Below are positions 43,405 through 52,547 of a DNA stretch of 64,000 nt, piece after piece. The notes under the pieces are model-generated. The model was not told where the DNA came from and searched no databases. It saw nothing but the letters and a program-made list of their open reading frames with translations. This DNA is from Flavobacterium flabelliforme. GTDB taxonomy: Bacteria > Bacteroidota > Bacteroidia > Flavobacteriales > Flavobacteriaceae. Within the stretch, counting starts at the first letter, position 1. Every line of letters starts with the position of its first letter. The stretch covers positions 372,001-436,000 of the forward strand of contig NZ_JAGFBU010000002.1 of NCBI RefSeq assembly GCF_017948675.1, given 5' to 3'. The position numbers and the translations under genes are program-made.

Positions 43405-44889
43405 CTATTCGCTATCTCCAATATCAGCCATGGTATGTAATTTTAATATGCGCAAACCTTCTTCTTTTACTAATGGATTTTTTTTCATACTCCATAAAAA
43501 ATCACTTGCATATTTTCTAGTTCTTTCCATATTTACGATCGGTTTTGGATAATTTATACCTATTTCAAAATCATTAAATTTTTGATCTAAATAAGTCATT
43601 TTATAGGGTTCGTGTACAAATGCTCTAGGCAAGTTTTGTAATTCAGGAACCCATTTTTTTATAAATTCTCCTTCGGGATCGTGTTCGTAACTGTTTTTTA
43701 TTGGATTGTATATACGTAACATATTAATTCCGGTTTCTCCTGCCTGCATTTGCAATTGCGGAAAATGAATTCCCGGTTCAAAATCCAAAAACATTTGTGA
43801 TAAATGCGAAGTAGCTTCTTGCCAAGGTTGCCATAAATTATGGGTAAAAAAGGACACTAACATCGCTCGCATTCTAAAGTTCAAATAGCCCGTTTCATTT
43901 AAACATCGCATCGAAGCATCGATCAACGGAAATCCAGTTTGCCCTTTTTGCCAAGCTTCAATGTAATTTTCGTTGGGTTTCTTTTTTAGAGAATGAAAAC
44001 CTTTGTTAACACTTTCAAATTCCATGATTTCTTCCATTTCAAATTTCTGAATGAAATGGGCTTGCCAAGTCAATCTAGATACAAAGGAATCGATCTGTTT
44101 TTTATCACTACAAGTCAATCGGAAAGTAGCTGCTTTTTGTAAAACTTGTCTAGTAGATACATTTCCCCAAGCAATATAAGGAGACAATCTGCTACAACTT
44201 TTTCTGGCTAATAAAGGTTTAGATATATGATAACTATATTGATGATAGCGTTCATCAAGAAAAGTTTTTAAATATTTTCCAGCCATGGTTGAACCGCCTT
44301 TTTGAAAAATAGTATCCGGAATCGTTTCCAGATCACTTTTATCTAACATTTTTTCCAATTCAGAAATTTCACTGTTGTTTACAAATTGTTCCTCTTTTGG
44401 ATTAAAAACAAAAACCGGTTCGTTCATGTAATTTTCCCAACTCGTTACCCAATTAGTTCTGTTTTTTAACGCTCTAAAAATGCCATTGTTAATATTCTCT
44501 ATCCAACTAATTTGGTTGTTTTTGCAAAATCTTTTGAAGGTTTTATCTCTTTCATACGTAATTTTCAAACCTGTTTCTTGATGCGAATAAACAGTTTCAA
44601 TACGATATACTTCTTCAATAATATTAAATACTTGAATAACTTCTGAGGAAACACACAAAACTCTAGTGTTGTAATTTTCCAATTGTTTGTTCATGTCAAC
44701 TAACGATTGCTTGATGAAATTCCAATGTCTTTCACTATAATGTGCATCGTTTTCTAAAGACTTTTCGAATACATAAAGTAATAAAGTAGGCGTTGCTGAT
44801 TTTGTTGCATTGTAGATTGCCTCGTTGTCTTGTAAACGAAGGTCTCTTTTAAACCAAACTACATTTATACTTTTCTTATTCGTGTTCAT
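43405..44889 (-). CDS. Cryptochrome/photolyase-family FAD protein
   Basis: The protein has 494 residues. The N-terminal antenna domain starts VVWFKRDLRLQDNEAIYNAT. The FAD domain contains LSPYIAWGNVSTRQVLQ, GQTGFPLIDASMRCLNETGYLNFRMRAM, and a C-terminal MQAGETGINMLRIYNPIKNS block. That last block differs from the NWQWAAG motif of class I photolyases, so this is a distinct cryptochrome-like subgroup. It may be a sensor or a specialised repair enzyme. It follows the DASH cryptochrome gene by 6 nt. Confidence 0.87.
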   Translation of the reverse strand: MNTNKKSINVVWFKRDLRLQDNEAIYNATKSATPTLLLYVFEKSLENDAHYSERHWNFIKQSLVDMNKQLENYNTRVLCVSSEVIQVFNIIEEVYRIETVYSHQETGLKITYERDKTFKRFCKNNQISWIENINNGIFRALKNRTNWVTSWENYMNEPVFVFNPKEEQFVNNSEISELEKMLDKSDLETIPDTIFQKGGSTMAGKYLKTFLDERYHQYSYHISKPLLARKSCSRLSPYIAWGNVSTRQVLQKAATFRLTCSDKKQIDSFVSRLTWQAHFIQKFEMEEIMEFESVNKGFHSLKKKPNENYIEAWQKGQTGFPLIDASMRCLNETGYLNFRMRAMLVSFFTHNLWQPWQEATSHLSQMFLDFEPGIHFPQLQMQAGETGINMLRIYNPIKNSYEHDPEGEFIKKWVPELQNLPRAFVHEPYKMTYLDQKFNDFEIGINYPKPIVNMERTRKYASDFLWSMKKNPLVKEEGLRILKLHTMADIGDSE

Positions 44890-44895
44890 GTCTCT

Positions 44896-46200
44896 TTAAA
44901 ATAATTGTTGTTGCAACCATAATTTCCTAAACTTAGATTCTCCGTCATAATTTGAAGCTTGTAAAGGAATATTGAATTTTCGATCTCTAGGATCGTTACC
45001 CACACCAGCAACATACATCCAATTTCCATAATTGCTGTGTACATCATAATCAATTAGCATCGATTCAAAATAAGCCGCTCCGATGCGCCAATCTAAATGT
45101 AAATTCTTAGCAAAATAAGATCCTACATTTTGCCTTCCTCTATTGCTCATCCATCCCGTTTGTTGCAGCTCGATCATATTGGCATTTACAAAAGGTTCTG
45201 CTGTTGTACCGTTTATCCAACTTTTAATTTGATTTTGATTCGATTTCCATTCGTAATCTTTGTCTAAAATACCTCCTATTTTAAAAATGGAACTGCCATT
45301 TTTTAACGAAATATATTTAAAATAATCCCTCCAAATCAATTCGAAAACTAACCAATAAGTCGAATCATTTTTTTGGACTTGTTGTTCATAATTAATAATT
45401 TCCCAATAAATCGTTTTTGCCGAAATACTACCATTGGCTAACCAAGGTGAAAATTTAGAGCTAAAATCTGTTCCTATTAATCCGTTGCGAGTCAATTTGT
45501 AAACGCCCAATTTATTCGTTTCCCAAAAATAATGTTCTATCCTTTTTAAGGCTTCATTTTCGCCACCCTTAAAAGGAAAAGCCGTTCTAGAATCGATATC
45601 AAAAGCAGTAAAGCCTAAATCTTTAAGAGTCGGAATCTGAGTTTTATTTGCTTCTAAATTTTCTTTTGGCATGGCTTGAACTACAAATTCAGTTCTAACC
45701 TTACTGTATTTTTCGCACTTCGTTCGGAATTGTGTAAAAACGTTTGGTATAAACTCGATCTCAAAAGGAACGTCTTCTGGATGGTATAAAAACTGGTTAA
45801 ACGTTGGTTTAAATTCTATTGAAATAGGAACTTTTAACTTTACGTTTTCCAAAACTGCTGTTTCTTCAGTTGTCCATTCTTGTTGAAAATAAATAGTTTG
45901 AATTTCATTTTCAATTACCATTTCCGCAATACAATCTTCCGGATTTTGATGATAAACCAAAAGTGGAATATTTAGTTTTTCTAGATTTTGTTTTAATTCG
46001 GTTACTGTTTCAATTAAAAATTGAGCTCTGTATTTTTCTGTTTTTTTAAATCCGAATTTGGTGGTTTTAAAATGGCGAGGATCAAAACAATATATACCAA
46101 TTACATTTTCATTTTCCGCTATTGCCTTGGCCAATGATTCATTATCATTGACTCTCAAATCATTTCTAAACCAAACTAACCCTTTTTGTTTCTTTTGCAT
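44896..46200 (-). CDS. DASH-family cryptochrome
   Basis: The protein has 434 residues: [20 protein letters not shown] and [29 protein letters not shown] are characteristic of Cry-DASH. So are the FAD-domain segments [44 protein letters not shown] and [24 protein letters not shown] cryptochromes repair dimers in single-stranded DNA and may have signalling roles. Its ATG lies inside the end of the DUF2256 gene (out of frame), so the two are translationally coupled. Confidence 0.94.
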   Translation of the reverse strand: MQKKQKGLVWFRNDLRVNDNESLAKAIAENENVIGIYCFDPRHFKTTKFGFKKTEKYRAQFLIETVTELKQNLEKLNIPLLVYHQNPEDCIAEMVIENEIQTIYFQQEWTTEETAVLENVKLKVPISIEFKPTFNQFLYHPEDVPFEIEFIPNVFTQFRTKCEKYSKVRTEFVVQAMPKENLEANKTQIPTLKDLGFTAFDIDSRTAFPFKGGENEALKRIEHYFWETNKLGVYKLTRNGLIGTDFSSKFSPWLANGSISAKTIYWEIINYEQQVQKNDSTYWLVFELIWRDYFKYISLKNGSSIFKIGGILDKDYEWKSNQNQIKSWINGTTAEPFVNANMIELQQTGWMSNRGRQNVGSYFAKNLHLDWRIGAAYFESMLIDYDVHSNYGNWMYVAGVGNDPRDRKFNIPLQASNYDGESKFRKLWLQQQLF

Positions 46201-46310
46201 TTTTCACTACAATATTTGACTTCGTCCCAAACTTTTTCCCACTTTTTCCGCCAAGTAAATGGTCGGTTGCAAACCAAACACATTTTAGAGGGCAGATTTT
46301 CCTTTTTCAC
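46176..46310 (-). CDS. DUF2256 zinc-knuckle-like small protein
   Basis: The 44-residue frame starts with GTG at 46310 and reads [20 protein letters not shown], then [18 protein letters not shown] and KRNKKG. The pattern [19 protein letters not shown]...[11 protein letters not shown] is that of DUF2256. Four Cys (CxxC and CxxxC) probably bind a metal. The GTG shares its G with the TAG stop of the ABC1 kinase gene, and its end overlaps the DASH cryptochrome start by 25 nt, so it is translationally coupled on both sides. It is easily missed because of its size and start codon. Its function is unknown, but it often accompanies cryptochromes. Confidence 0.88.
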   Translation of the reverse strand: MKKENLPSKMCLVCNRPFTWRKKWEKVWDEVKYCSEKCKRNKKG

Positions 46311-47617
46311 TATCTGTATTTTTCAAACTCATTTACCACAATCTTGGCTTTCAAGTCAAAAAGCAAATTGTATAACCCAAAGAAAGTTCGGTTCATGTAA
46401 ATAAAATGTTTCGAACCTCTATTACCATTCATTTTTCTCAAATTGGTGTCCTTAGAAAAACGCTCTCCTAATTGAGCAATACTTTCAAAAAAACTTTCGT
46501 CTGAAAAATCAAAATTTTCTTCTTGAAAAGGCTTCGTAAACAAAGACAATAAATCGTAGAACATTTCGGTGAAATAAGCAATTTCTTCTTTAGAATCATC
46601 GGTTCTCAAAATCTCCAATTCAAATAATTTTGTGTTGAATAATTCTGCATTATTGATTACTTTTTTGTCGATTAATTCAAAATAAGGAATGTAAAAATCG
46701 GTTGGAATTGTTTTCATACAACCAAAATCCAATGCAACTAATTCGTTTTTATCATTTACTAAGAAATTTCCAGGATGCGGATCGGCATGTACTTTTTTCA
46801 AAATATGAATTTGGTACATATAAAAATCCCATAAGGCTTGCCCCAATTTGTCAGACACTTCTTGATTGGTGTTTTTCTTGGTGAATTCAGAAAGGTGAAG
46901 GCCTGTCATCCAATCCATGGTAATGATTTTCTCCGATGAAAATTCAGGATAGTATTCTGGAAAAACAAGGTTTTTTATTTTTTTGCAAGCAGCAACCACT
47001 TCTTGACTTTGCTCTAATTCCAGTAAATAATTGGTTTCTTCAATTAATTTATCCTCAACTTCTTTGAAATACTTATCAGAATCCTTTCCTTGTAAATTAA
47101 ACATTCTAATTGCGATAGGTTTTACCATCGCTAAATCAGACGATATGCTGTTAGCCACACCAGGATATTGAATTTTCACCGCTAATTTTTTACCATTTTT
47201 TGTTGCTACATGCACTTGACCAATACTGGCTGCATTTACCGATGTGGCATTAAATTCATCAAAAATCTCGTAAGGAGTTTTTCCAAAATTATTTTTGAAG
47301 GTTTTTAATACGAGCGGAGCAGAAAGTGGTGGTACAGAAAATTGCGAAAGCGAAAATTTTTCTACGTAAGCTTGCGGCAAGAAACTTTTGTCCATACTTA
47401 GCATCTGTGCCACTTTTAGCGCACTTCCTTTTAGGCTTTTTAAACCATCATAAATGTCCTCAGCATTGTCCTCGTTGAGTTTGTCTCTAGTCAAATCAGA
47501 ATTGACCATTTTCTCACCGTAATATTTCAAGTAATTTACGCCCACTTTTGCACCAGTTTGCACCAGTTTTGTAGCTCTTTCAATTTTTGACGTTGGTATG
47601 TAGTCTATCGTTTTCAT
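46310..47617 (-). CDS. ABC1/AarF (UbiB-like) atypical kinase
   Basis: The protein has 435 residues. The conserved ABC1 features are [15 protein letters not shown] (KxGQ-like segment), the Ala-rich [14 protein letters not shown] loop, [10 protein letters not shown], and the catalytic [11 protein letters not shown] and VALDFGCMK blocks. Family members such as UbiB and Coq8 are ATPases or kinases supporting isoprenoid quinone synthesis and stress resistance. It is coupled to the tetR gene by a 1-nt overlap (TAATG) and precedes the DUF2256-cryptochrome genes. Confidence 0.9.
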   Translation of the reverse strand: MKTIDYIPTSKIERATKLVQTGAKVGVNYLKYYGEKMVNSDLTRDKLNEDNAEDIYDGLKSLKGSALKVAQMLSMDKSFLPQAYVEKFSLSQFSVPPLSAPLVLKTFKNNFGKTPYEIFDEFNATSVNAASIGQVHVATKNGKKLAVKIQYPGVANSISSDLAMVKPIAIRMFNLQGKDSDKYFKEVEDKLIEETNYLLELEQSQEVVAACKKIKNLVFPEYYPEFSSEKIITMDWMTGLHLSEFTKKNTNQEVSDKLGQALWDFYMYQIHILKKVHADPHPGNFLVNDKNELVALDFGCMKTIPTDFYIPYFELIDKKVINNAELFNTKLFELEILRTDDSKEEIAYFTEMFYDLLSLFTKPFQEENFDFSDESFFESIAQLGERFSKDTNLRKMNGNRGSKHFIYMNRTFFGLYNLLFDLKAKIVVNEFEKYR

Positions 47618-48276
47618 TATTTGTTGTATATTTTTTCTTTGAAAATAAATTTTCCAAAGTCGATTAAGCTATCTATAGGAGTAATATTCATTAGTTCAAA
47701 AGTCGCTTTGACTGATTTTTCAATATAGATGTCTGTTTTTTCAAAAGAAGGGGAAGCATCTTCTATCCAGAATTTTAGGGCTAATAAAAGCTGAATCCAG
47801 GAAGCTTCTTGAAATGCTTTCTCTTGAAAGTTTTGTAGTTTTTCTTGTTGTGTTCTAAAATCATCAGTAATGATTTCTGTTAAATAATTTTTAAAACTAT
47901 TTCTTAATCCAGAAAGCTGCATCAGTTTTTTTAGTTGATCGCCTTGATTTTTTAGAACGAGAACGACATAACTTCTGTTAGCGGTTAATATTTCGAAGAA
48001 TGTAAAGTAAAAGCTTAGCATTTTGCTTTTCATATCATAGTTTTCGTAATCTGCATTTTTAGAAAGTAACTCCACTGTTTTTTCAACAAACATTTTGAAG
48101 ATTTCTTTTTCGATACTTTCTATTGTACCAAAAAAAGCGTAAAACTCTGTTTCTGTAAAATCATTCATTTTTGTAAAATGATAAACTGATTTTGGTTTTT
48201 CGCTATGCTCTAATACATAATCCATGTACATTGAAACTATTTTGTCTTTTGTAAGTATTGTTTTTTTAGTAGCCAT
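47617..48276 (-). CDS. TetR-family-like transcriptional regulator
   Basis: The protein has 219 residues. The N-terminal part (ILTKDKIVSMYMDYVLEHSE, FTETEFYAFFGTIESIEKEIF) has the layout of a TetR helix-turn-helix, with the AFFGTIESIEKEIF segment matching the YxxFxSKexLl region. The C-terminal ligand domain is helical (about 75-200). It heads the nine-gene minus-strand operon of kinase, cryptochromes, folE and SDR genes. A 30-bp interrupted palindrome lies in its promoter. The regulator probably controls its own operon and the divergent SDR gene. Confidence 0.82.
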   Translation of the reverse strand: MATKKTILTKDKIVSMYMDYVLEHSEKPKSVYHFTKMNDFTETEFYAFFGTIESIEKEIFKMFVEKTVELLSKNADYENYDMKSKMLSFYFTFFEILTANRSYVVLVLKNQGDQLKKLMQLSGLRNSFKNYLTEIITDDFRTQQEKLQNFQEKAFQEASWIQLLLALKFWIEDASPSFEKTDIYIEKSVKATFELMNITPIDSLIDFGKFIFKEKIYNK

Positions 48277-48314
48277 ATTTTTTGTGTTTCAAATTAAAGT
48301 ATAAAGGTAATAAA

Positions 48315-48344
48315 TGTTTAACTATATTTTAATAAAGTTAAACA
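48315..48344. promoter_or_regulatory. Interrupted palindrome in the divergent tetR/SDR promoter region
   Basis: TGTTTAACT (48315-48323), 12 nt, then AGTTAAACA (48336-48344) form perfect 9-bp arms. It lies between the divergent TetR-type gene and the SDR gene, a usual place for a TetR or MerR operator. The GTTAAACAAAA part (48337-48347) also matches, inverted, a site in the promoter of the B12-binding MerR gene. Confidence 0.6.
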
Positions 48345-48483
48345 AAATTTAATATAATTTTATAGTATTAAAAATCAGACGCTATATATTGGTATAAAAT
48401 GGGCATAACATCCTATTTATTTTGTTCAGAAATGAAGTGTTGTGAATTAGTAAAAGCCAATTAAAAGCAATAAATTGCTAAAT

Positions 48484-49392
48484 ATGAAAAAGAACGTTTT
48501 AATAAGTGGTGGTTCAGGATTTATAGGAACTCATTTGACAGCATTATTACTAAGTAAAGGATATACTGTTTCGATATTGAGCCGAAGTGAAAAGCAAAAC
48601 AAAACAGATGTGTTTTATTATAAATGGGATGTAGCAACTCAGTTTATTGAAGAAGAGGCCGTTTTGAAAGCCGATTATATTATTCATTTAGCAGGAGAGA
48701 ATATTGGTGAGAAAAGATGGACTGCGAAACGAAAAGCTGCTATCATCGATAGTAGAGAAAAATCATCTCAACTCCTATATATGGTTCTTAAAAAACACTA
48801 CAAAAAGTTAGATGCTTTTATTTCTGCTTCTGCCGTTGGAATATATGGAGCCGTAAATGGAGAAGAAATTTGTACTGAAAACGATGCGCCAGCTAATGAC
48901 TTTTTAGGATATGTTTGCCAAAAATGGGAAGATTCTATCGATTTTATAGAGAATTTAAATATTCGTACTGTAAAAATTAGAACGGGATTAGTGTTGGGAA
49001 AAAATGAGGGTTTCTTACAAAAACTGATTCCTCTTTTCAAATATAGATTGGGTTCTGCAATAGGTTCTGGAAAACAATATATGCCTTGGATTCATGTAGA
49101 TGATTTGTGTACTATTTATTTGCAAGCCATACAGAATACTGAAATGTCTGGTCCTTACAATGCTGCAGTTACCGATAATACAAATAATACTATTTTTTCT
49201 AAAACCTTGGCTCGTATTTTTGGTTATTCTATTTGGTTGCCTAATGTTCCAGCTATTGTTTTAAAAATGGTTTTGGGTGAAATGTCAATAATTGTACTAA
49301 CAGGTAGAAGAGTTTCATCAGAAAAAATACTTCAGACGGGTTTTAATTTCAAATTTAAAAATTTAGAGCAGGCCTTGAAAGATTGTTTGTAA
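48484..49392 (+). CDS. SDR-type epimerase with DUF1731 (YfcH-like)
   Basis: The protein has 302 residues. VLISGGSGFIGTHLTALLLSKG is the Rossmann motif, IIHLAGENIGEKRWT and SASAVGIYG follow, and the C-terminal DUF1731 part (about 255-300) contains VLTGRRVSSEKILQTGFNFKF. This is the YfcH/TIGR01777 family, of unknown substrate and often associated with photolyases. An in-frame TTG at 48475 exists, but the ATG at 48484 gives the normal family N-terminus. It is divergent from the tetR operon. Confidence 0.87.
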   Translation: MKKNVLISGGSGFIGTHLTALLLSKGYTVSILSRSEKQNKTDVFYYKWDVATQFIEEEAVLKADYIIHLAGENIGEKRWTAKRKAAIIDSREKSSQLLYMVLKKHYKKLDAFISASAVGIYGAVNGEEICTENDAPANDFLGYVCQKWEDSIDFIENLNIRTVKIRTGLVLGKNEGFLQKLIPLFKYRLGSAIGSGKQYMPWIHVDDLCTIYLQAIQNTEMSGPYNAAVTDNTNNTIFSKTLARIFGYSIWLPNVPAIVLKMVLGEMSIIVLTGRRVSSEKILQTGFNFKFKNLEQALKDCL

Positions 49393-49400
49393 ATGAAAAT

Positions 49401-49940
49401 TTATTTAAAAACACAAGCAATTTGCGTATTTACGGTTTTTGAAATTTTTGTACGCACGACAAATGGAATTTCTATATTAAAATCATCGGTGTTTAGAGGA
49501 AAAGCTGATATAAGTTCGATACCATTTTCGGTTTTTTTTAATGTGCCTTTGATTAGGATTTTTTTAGACAAACCCCGTATAGTTATTTTGCCATTTATTT
49601 GATAAGTAGTTCGATCGGTGTTTACGTTTTTTAAATCAAATTTTTCAATTTTACCTTTAAATGTTGCTCTTGGATACCGATGACTTTCAATATAATTAGT
49701 ATTGAAGTGCTCTTCCATTAAATTTCTTTTAAATTTAAAATCTTTAATCGAAACCAAACACATAATTTCTCCTGTTTTGGTAATTAAAACACAAGTTGTT
49801 TTATTATTGGTTGCTTTAACTTCTTCAAATAAAGGTATTGAAGCTTCGAAATTTATGATTCCATCATAGGAAACCATTTTTTCTTGTCCTGATGTTACTG
49901 TTGCAATGAGTAATAATGCTAGTATGGTAATTTTTCTCAT
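49401..49940 (-). CDS. YceI-family periplasmic protein
   Basis: The protein has 179 residues with a signal peptide ending near residue 18 (TVTSGQ). The lipocalin-like YceI fold shows DGIINFEASIPLFEEVKATN, FKRNLMEEHFNTNYIESHRYP and GKIEKFDLKN. YceI proteins bind long isoprenoid chains in the periplasm. This fits the isoprenoid and carotenoid theme of the neighbourhood, although the gene converges with the SDR gene and is separately transcribed. Confidence 0.9.
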   Translation of the reverse strand: MRKITILALLLIATVTSGQEKMVSYDGIINFEASIPLFEEVKATNNKTTCVLITKTGEIMCLVSIKDFKFKRNLMEEHFNTNYIESHRYPRATFKGKIEKFDLKNVNTDRTTYQINGKITIRGLSKKILIKGTLKKTENGIELISAFPLNTDDFNIEIPFVVRTKISKTVNTQIACVFK

Positions 49941-50018
49941 AACAATCTATGATTTAGATTAATTAAAGTTACGAAAAATTAACTAATAGTATGTAATTAT
50001 AGCTTGATTTCTAGCACG

Positions 50019-50573
50019 TTATTGTAGTGATGATTCAATTTGAACGTTGTAGTTTTTTAAACTTTCTATAGATTCTTTTGAGTTGTAATCAAATGCTTCC
50101 TCATGAAGATTTTGTTCTTTTTTAAGTCCAATTTGTTTGATACAATTGATAAATCGTCTGATGTCATTTTTGTGAGATAAAATTAAACCAGGAACCGGTA
50201 TATTTAAGCCTTCTTTATCTTTTGCAACCATCGTAAAATAGGAAGAATTACAATGTTTAATTGCTCCGGTTTGTATATTTTCTGCTTCGACTCTAATGCC
50301 AATAATCATCGAACTTTTGCCCACATAATTTACGCTCGCTCTCATGGTTACTAATTCGCCAACTTCAATGGGTTTTAAAAAGTTGACAGTATCTACTGAA
50401 GCCGTAACGCAATAATTACCTGAAAATTTAGATGCACAAGCAAACGCAATCTGATCCAATAAAGATAAAATATAGCCGCCGTGAATTTTGCCACTAAAGT
50501 TAGAATGGCTTGGTAACATCAATTGCGAAATACTAATATGCGAAGAGGCAACCGTTTTGAATAATGGATTCAT
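50019..50573 (-). CDS. Acyl-CoA thioesterase (hotdog fold)
   Basis: The protein has 184 residues. The hotdog fold shows MLPSHSNFSGKIHGGYILSLLDQIAFACASKF (the long helix with the catalytic Asp/Gly pattern) followed by ASVDTVNFLKPIEVGELV. It hydrolyses acyl-CoA to free acid and CoA. The gene begins directly after the stop of the small hypothetical gene, so they form a unit together with rmuC upstream. Confidence 0.9.
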   Translation of the reverse strand: MNPLFKTVASSHISISQLMLPSHSNFSGKIHGGYILSLLDQIAFACASKFSGNYCVTASVDTVNFLKPIEVGELVTMRASVNYVGKSSMIIGIRVEAENIQTGAIKHCNSSYFTMVAKDKEGLNIPVPGLILSHKNDIRRFINCIKQIGLKKEQNLHEEAFDYNSKESIESLKNYNVQIESSLQ

Positions 50574-50939
50574 TTATTTTATTTTAAAAGGAGAATTAAC
50601 TTTCTTAACTGAGGTGATAAAAAACCTGGAATCTCCCCACCAAGGAAAAGTCTTGTAGAGTTCTTTATAGCTGACCTGAACATATTGACCTTCCATTTGA
50701 TTCAAATCGGCAATTACTTGTTTTTCGCTATCCATTACAGAAAACGAAAAAATTTGCGCCCCAGAAATACCTTGACTAATTTCGCCTTCCCATGTTTTAA
50801 AGAGGATTCCTTTATGACTTACTCTAATTAATTCTCCAGAACGAACGCCTTCACTGTAATTAGTATTGTGTAAAAATCCAAAATAGGATGCTGTAATTAA
50901 AACCGCTATTGCGACTACTATTAATAGAAATTTTTTCAT
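50574..50939 (-). CDS. Hypothetical protein with N-terminal membrane anchor
   Basis: The protein has 121 residues with one N-terminal hydrophobic segment (about 4-24). A small beta-rich domain follows with GVRSGELIRVSHKGILFKTW and GQYVQVSYKELYKTFPWWG. Homologues are common in Bacteroidota and are sometimes mislabelled as a 6-phosphogluconate dehydrogenase. No catalytic motif is visible. It lies between rmuC (7-nt gap) and the thioesterase gene. Confidence 0.75.
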   Translation of the reverse strand: MKKFLLIVVAIAVLITASYFGFLHNTNYSEGVRSGELIRVSHKGILFKTWEGEISQGISGAQIFSFSVMDSEKQVIADLNQMEGQYVQVSYKELYKTFPWWGDSRFFITSVKKVNSPFKIK

Positions 50940-50946
50940 TTCATCT

Positions 50947-52317
50947 TTAATTTAAAAGTTGGTTTTCATCTATTTCAGCTCTGTTTATAATACTTTCTGG
51001 AAGTGCTTTTTTAGCTTTAGCCCCCATTTTTTTTAGTTTTTCTACGCTTACAATTAGGTTTCCTTTTCCTTCTACTAATTTGTTCATAGCGCCACTATAT
51101 TCTGTTTTAGTTTCATCAATTTTTTTCCCTATCCGAATCAAATCATTTACAAAACCTTCAAATTTGTCGTATAAAGCTCCCGCTTGTCTTGCAATTTCCA
51201 AAGCGTTTTCTTGTTGTTTTTGGTTGGTCCACATACTATCAATCGTTCGTAAAGTAGCCAACAAAGTTGCTGGAGTAACAATGACTATGTTTTTTTCGAA
51301 GGCTTTATTGTATAAAGTAGTGTCTTCATTAAGCGCCATTGCAAATGCGGGCTCAATAGGAATAAATAAAAGTACAAAATCTGGATTTTCAATTTTGTAT
51401 AAATCGTGGTAATTTTTGTTGCCTAATTGCTCTACGTGACGTTTTATAGAAAGAACATGTTCCTTTAAATACCCTGTTTTTAAACTATCATCCTCTTCAT
51501 TGATGTATTTTTCATAAGCAGTCAATGAAACTTTAGAATCGACAATCATTTTTTTACCGTCGGGCAAATTGATTACCACATCCGGAAAAACACGGTTTCC
51601 ATCTGCTGTTGTAAAAGCTTGTTGCACTTCGTATTCACGCCCTTTTTCTAATCCCGATTTTTCTAAAACACGTTCTAAAACTAATTCTCCCCAGTTTCCT
51701 TGCATTTTACTATCGCCTTTTAACGCTTTGGTTAAGTTGATCGTTTCCTTGCTCATTTGAATATTCATTTCGCGTAAACCAAGAATTTGTTGGCGCAAAG
51801 CAGCATGATAATCTATACTTTCTTTGTGTGTATCCTCGACTTTTTTCTCGAATAACTGAATTTTATCTTGCAATGGAGTCAAGATGTTTTTCATATTTTC
51901 CTTATTCTGCTCTGTAAATTTATTCGATTTTTCTTCTAGTATTTTATTGGCTAAATTCTCGAATTCTTTTGTGAATTTTTCCTGTAGCTTTTCGACTTCT
52001 TCTTTTTGTTCTTTATTGCGTTCCCAAAGATTCTCAAAATCAACTTCTTTTTTAGAAAGCTGAATGGCTAAACTGTCTTTTTCAGTTCTAATAGTTTCTT
52101 TTTCTAGAATACTGTTTTCCAACTGTTTTTGAAATACTATTTTTTCATTTGTAAGTTGTTCTCTCAATTGATTGATTTGTGAATTTGCAGCAATCAATTT
52201 TTCTTCCAAACTAATTTTTTCCGATTGAAATCGAGCGGCAAATATCAATTTTCCAATGAAAATGCCTAAAAAAAGTGCAATTATAAAAAGAAGTAAAAAG
52301 GGGATTAGAGTTGACAT
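50947..52317 (-). CDS. rmuC: DNA recombination protein RmuC
   Basis: The protein has 456 residues. An N-terminal membrane segment (about 3-25) is followed by a long coiled coil (about 30-180). The RmuC domain contains NWGELVLERVLEKSGLEKGREY, FPDVVINLPDGKKMIVDSKVSLTAYEKY and PATLLATLRTI. RmuC limits inversions and other rearrangements, and its exact biochemistry is unresolved. It heads a three-gene minus-strand unit. Confidence 0.94.
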   Translation of the reverse strand: MSTLIPFLLLFIIALFLGIFIGKLIFAARFQSEKISLEEKLIAANSQINQLREQLTNEKIVFQKQLENSILEKETIRTEKDSLAIQLSKKEVDFENLWERNKEQKEEVEKLQEKFTKEFENLANKILEEKSNKFTEQNKENMKNILTPLQDKIQLFEKKVEDTHKESIDYHAALRQQILGLREMNIQMSKETINLTKALKGDSKMQGNWGELVLERVLEKSGLEKGREYEVQQAFTTADGNRVFPDVVINLPDGKKMIVDSKVSLTAYEKYINEEDDSLKTGYLKEHVLSIKRHVEQLGNKNYHDLYKIENPDFVLLFIPIEPAFAMALNEDTTLYNKAFEKNIVIVTPATLLATLRTIDSMWTNQKQQENALEIARQAGALYDKFEGFVNDLIRIGKKIDETKTEYSGAMNKLVEGKGNLIVSVEKLKKMGAKAKKALPESIINRAEIDENQLLN

Positions 52318-52483
52318 GAAAATAAATTTGAAAAGTAAAAGTAAGGAATAAAATGAATTGTAGGATTTTTATAAAATAAGATTAATAGCTTTCGCTTTAA
52401 ATAAAGTTCAAATTTGGACTTCATTAGTTTTAAAGTCAATTAAATTTGACTTCATAAAACCTAATTAATATTGTTTTATGTAA

Positions 52484-52530
52484 TTATCAAAAAAAAAGCC
52501 AATAAAAATTTTCATCTCTATTGGCTCCTA
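52484..52530 (-). terminator. Intrinsic terminator of the small acidic gene
   Basis: The stem AGCCAATA (52497-52504) / TATTGGCT (52519-52526) is followed on the minus strand by a long U run. It lies about 20 nt after the stop of the acidic hypothetical gene. Confidence 0.78.
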
Positions 52531-52547
52531 ATACAAAATATCAAAAG

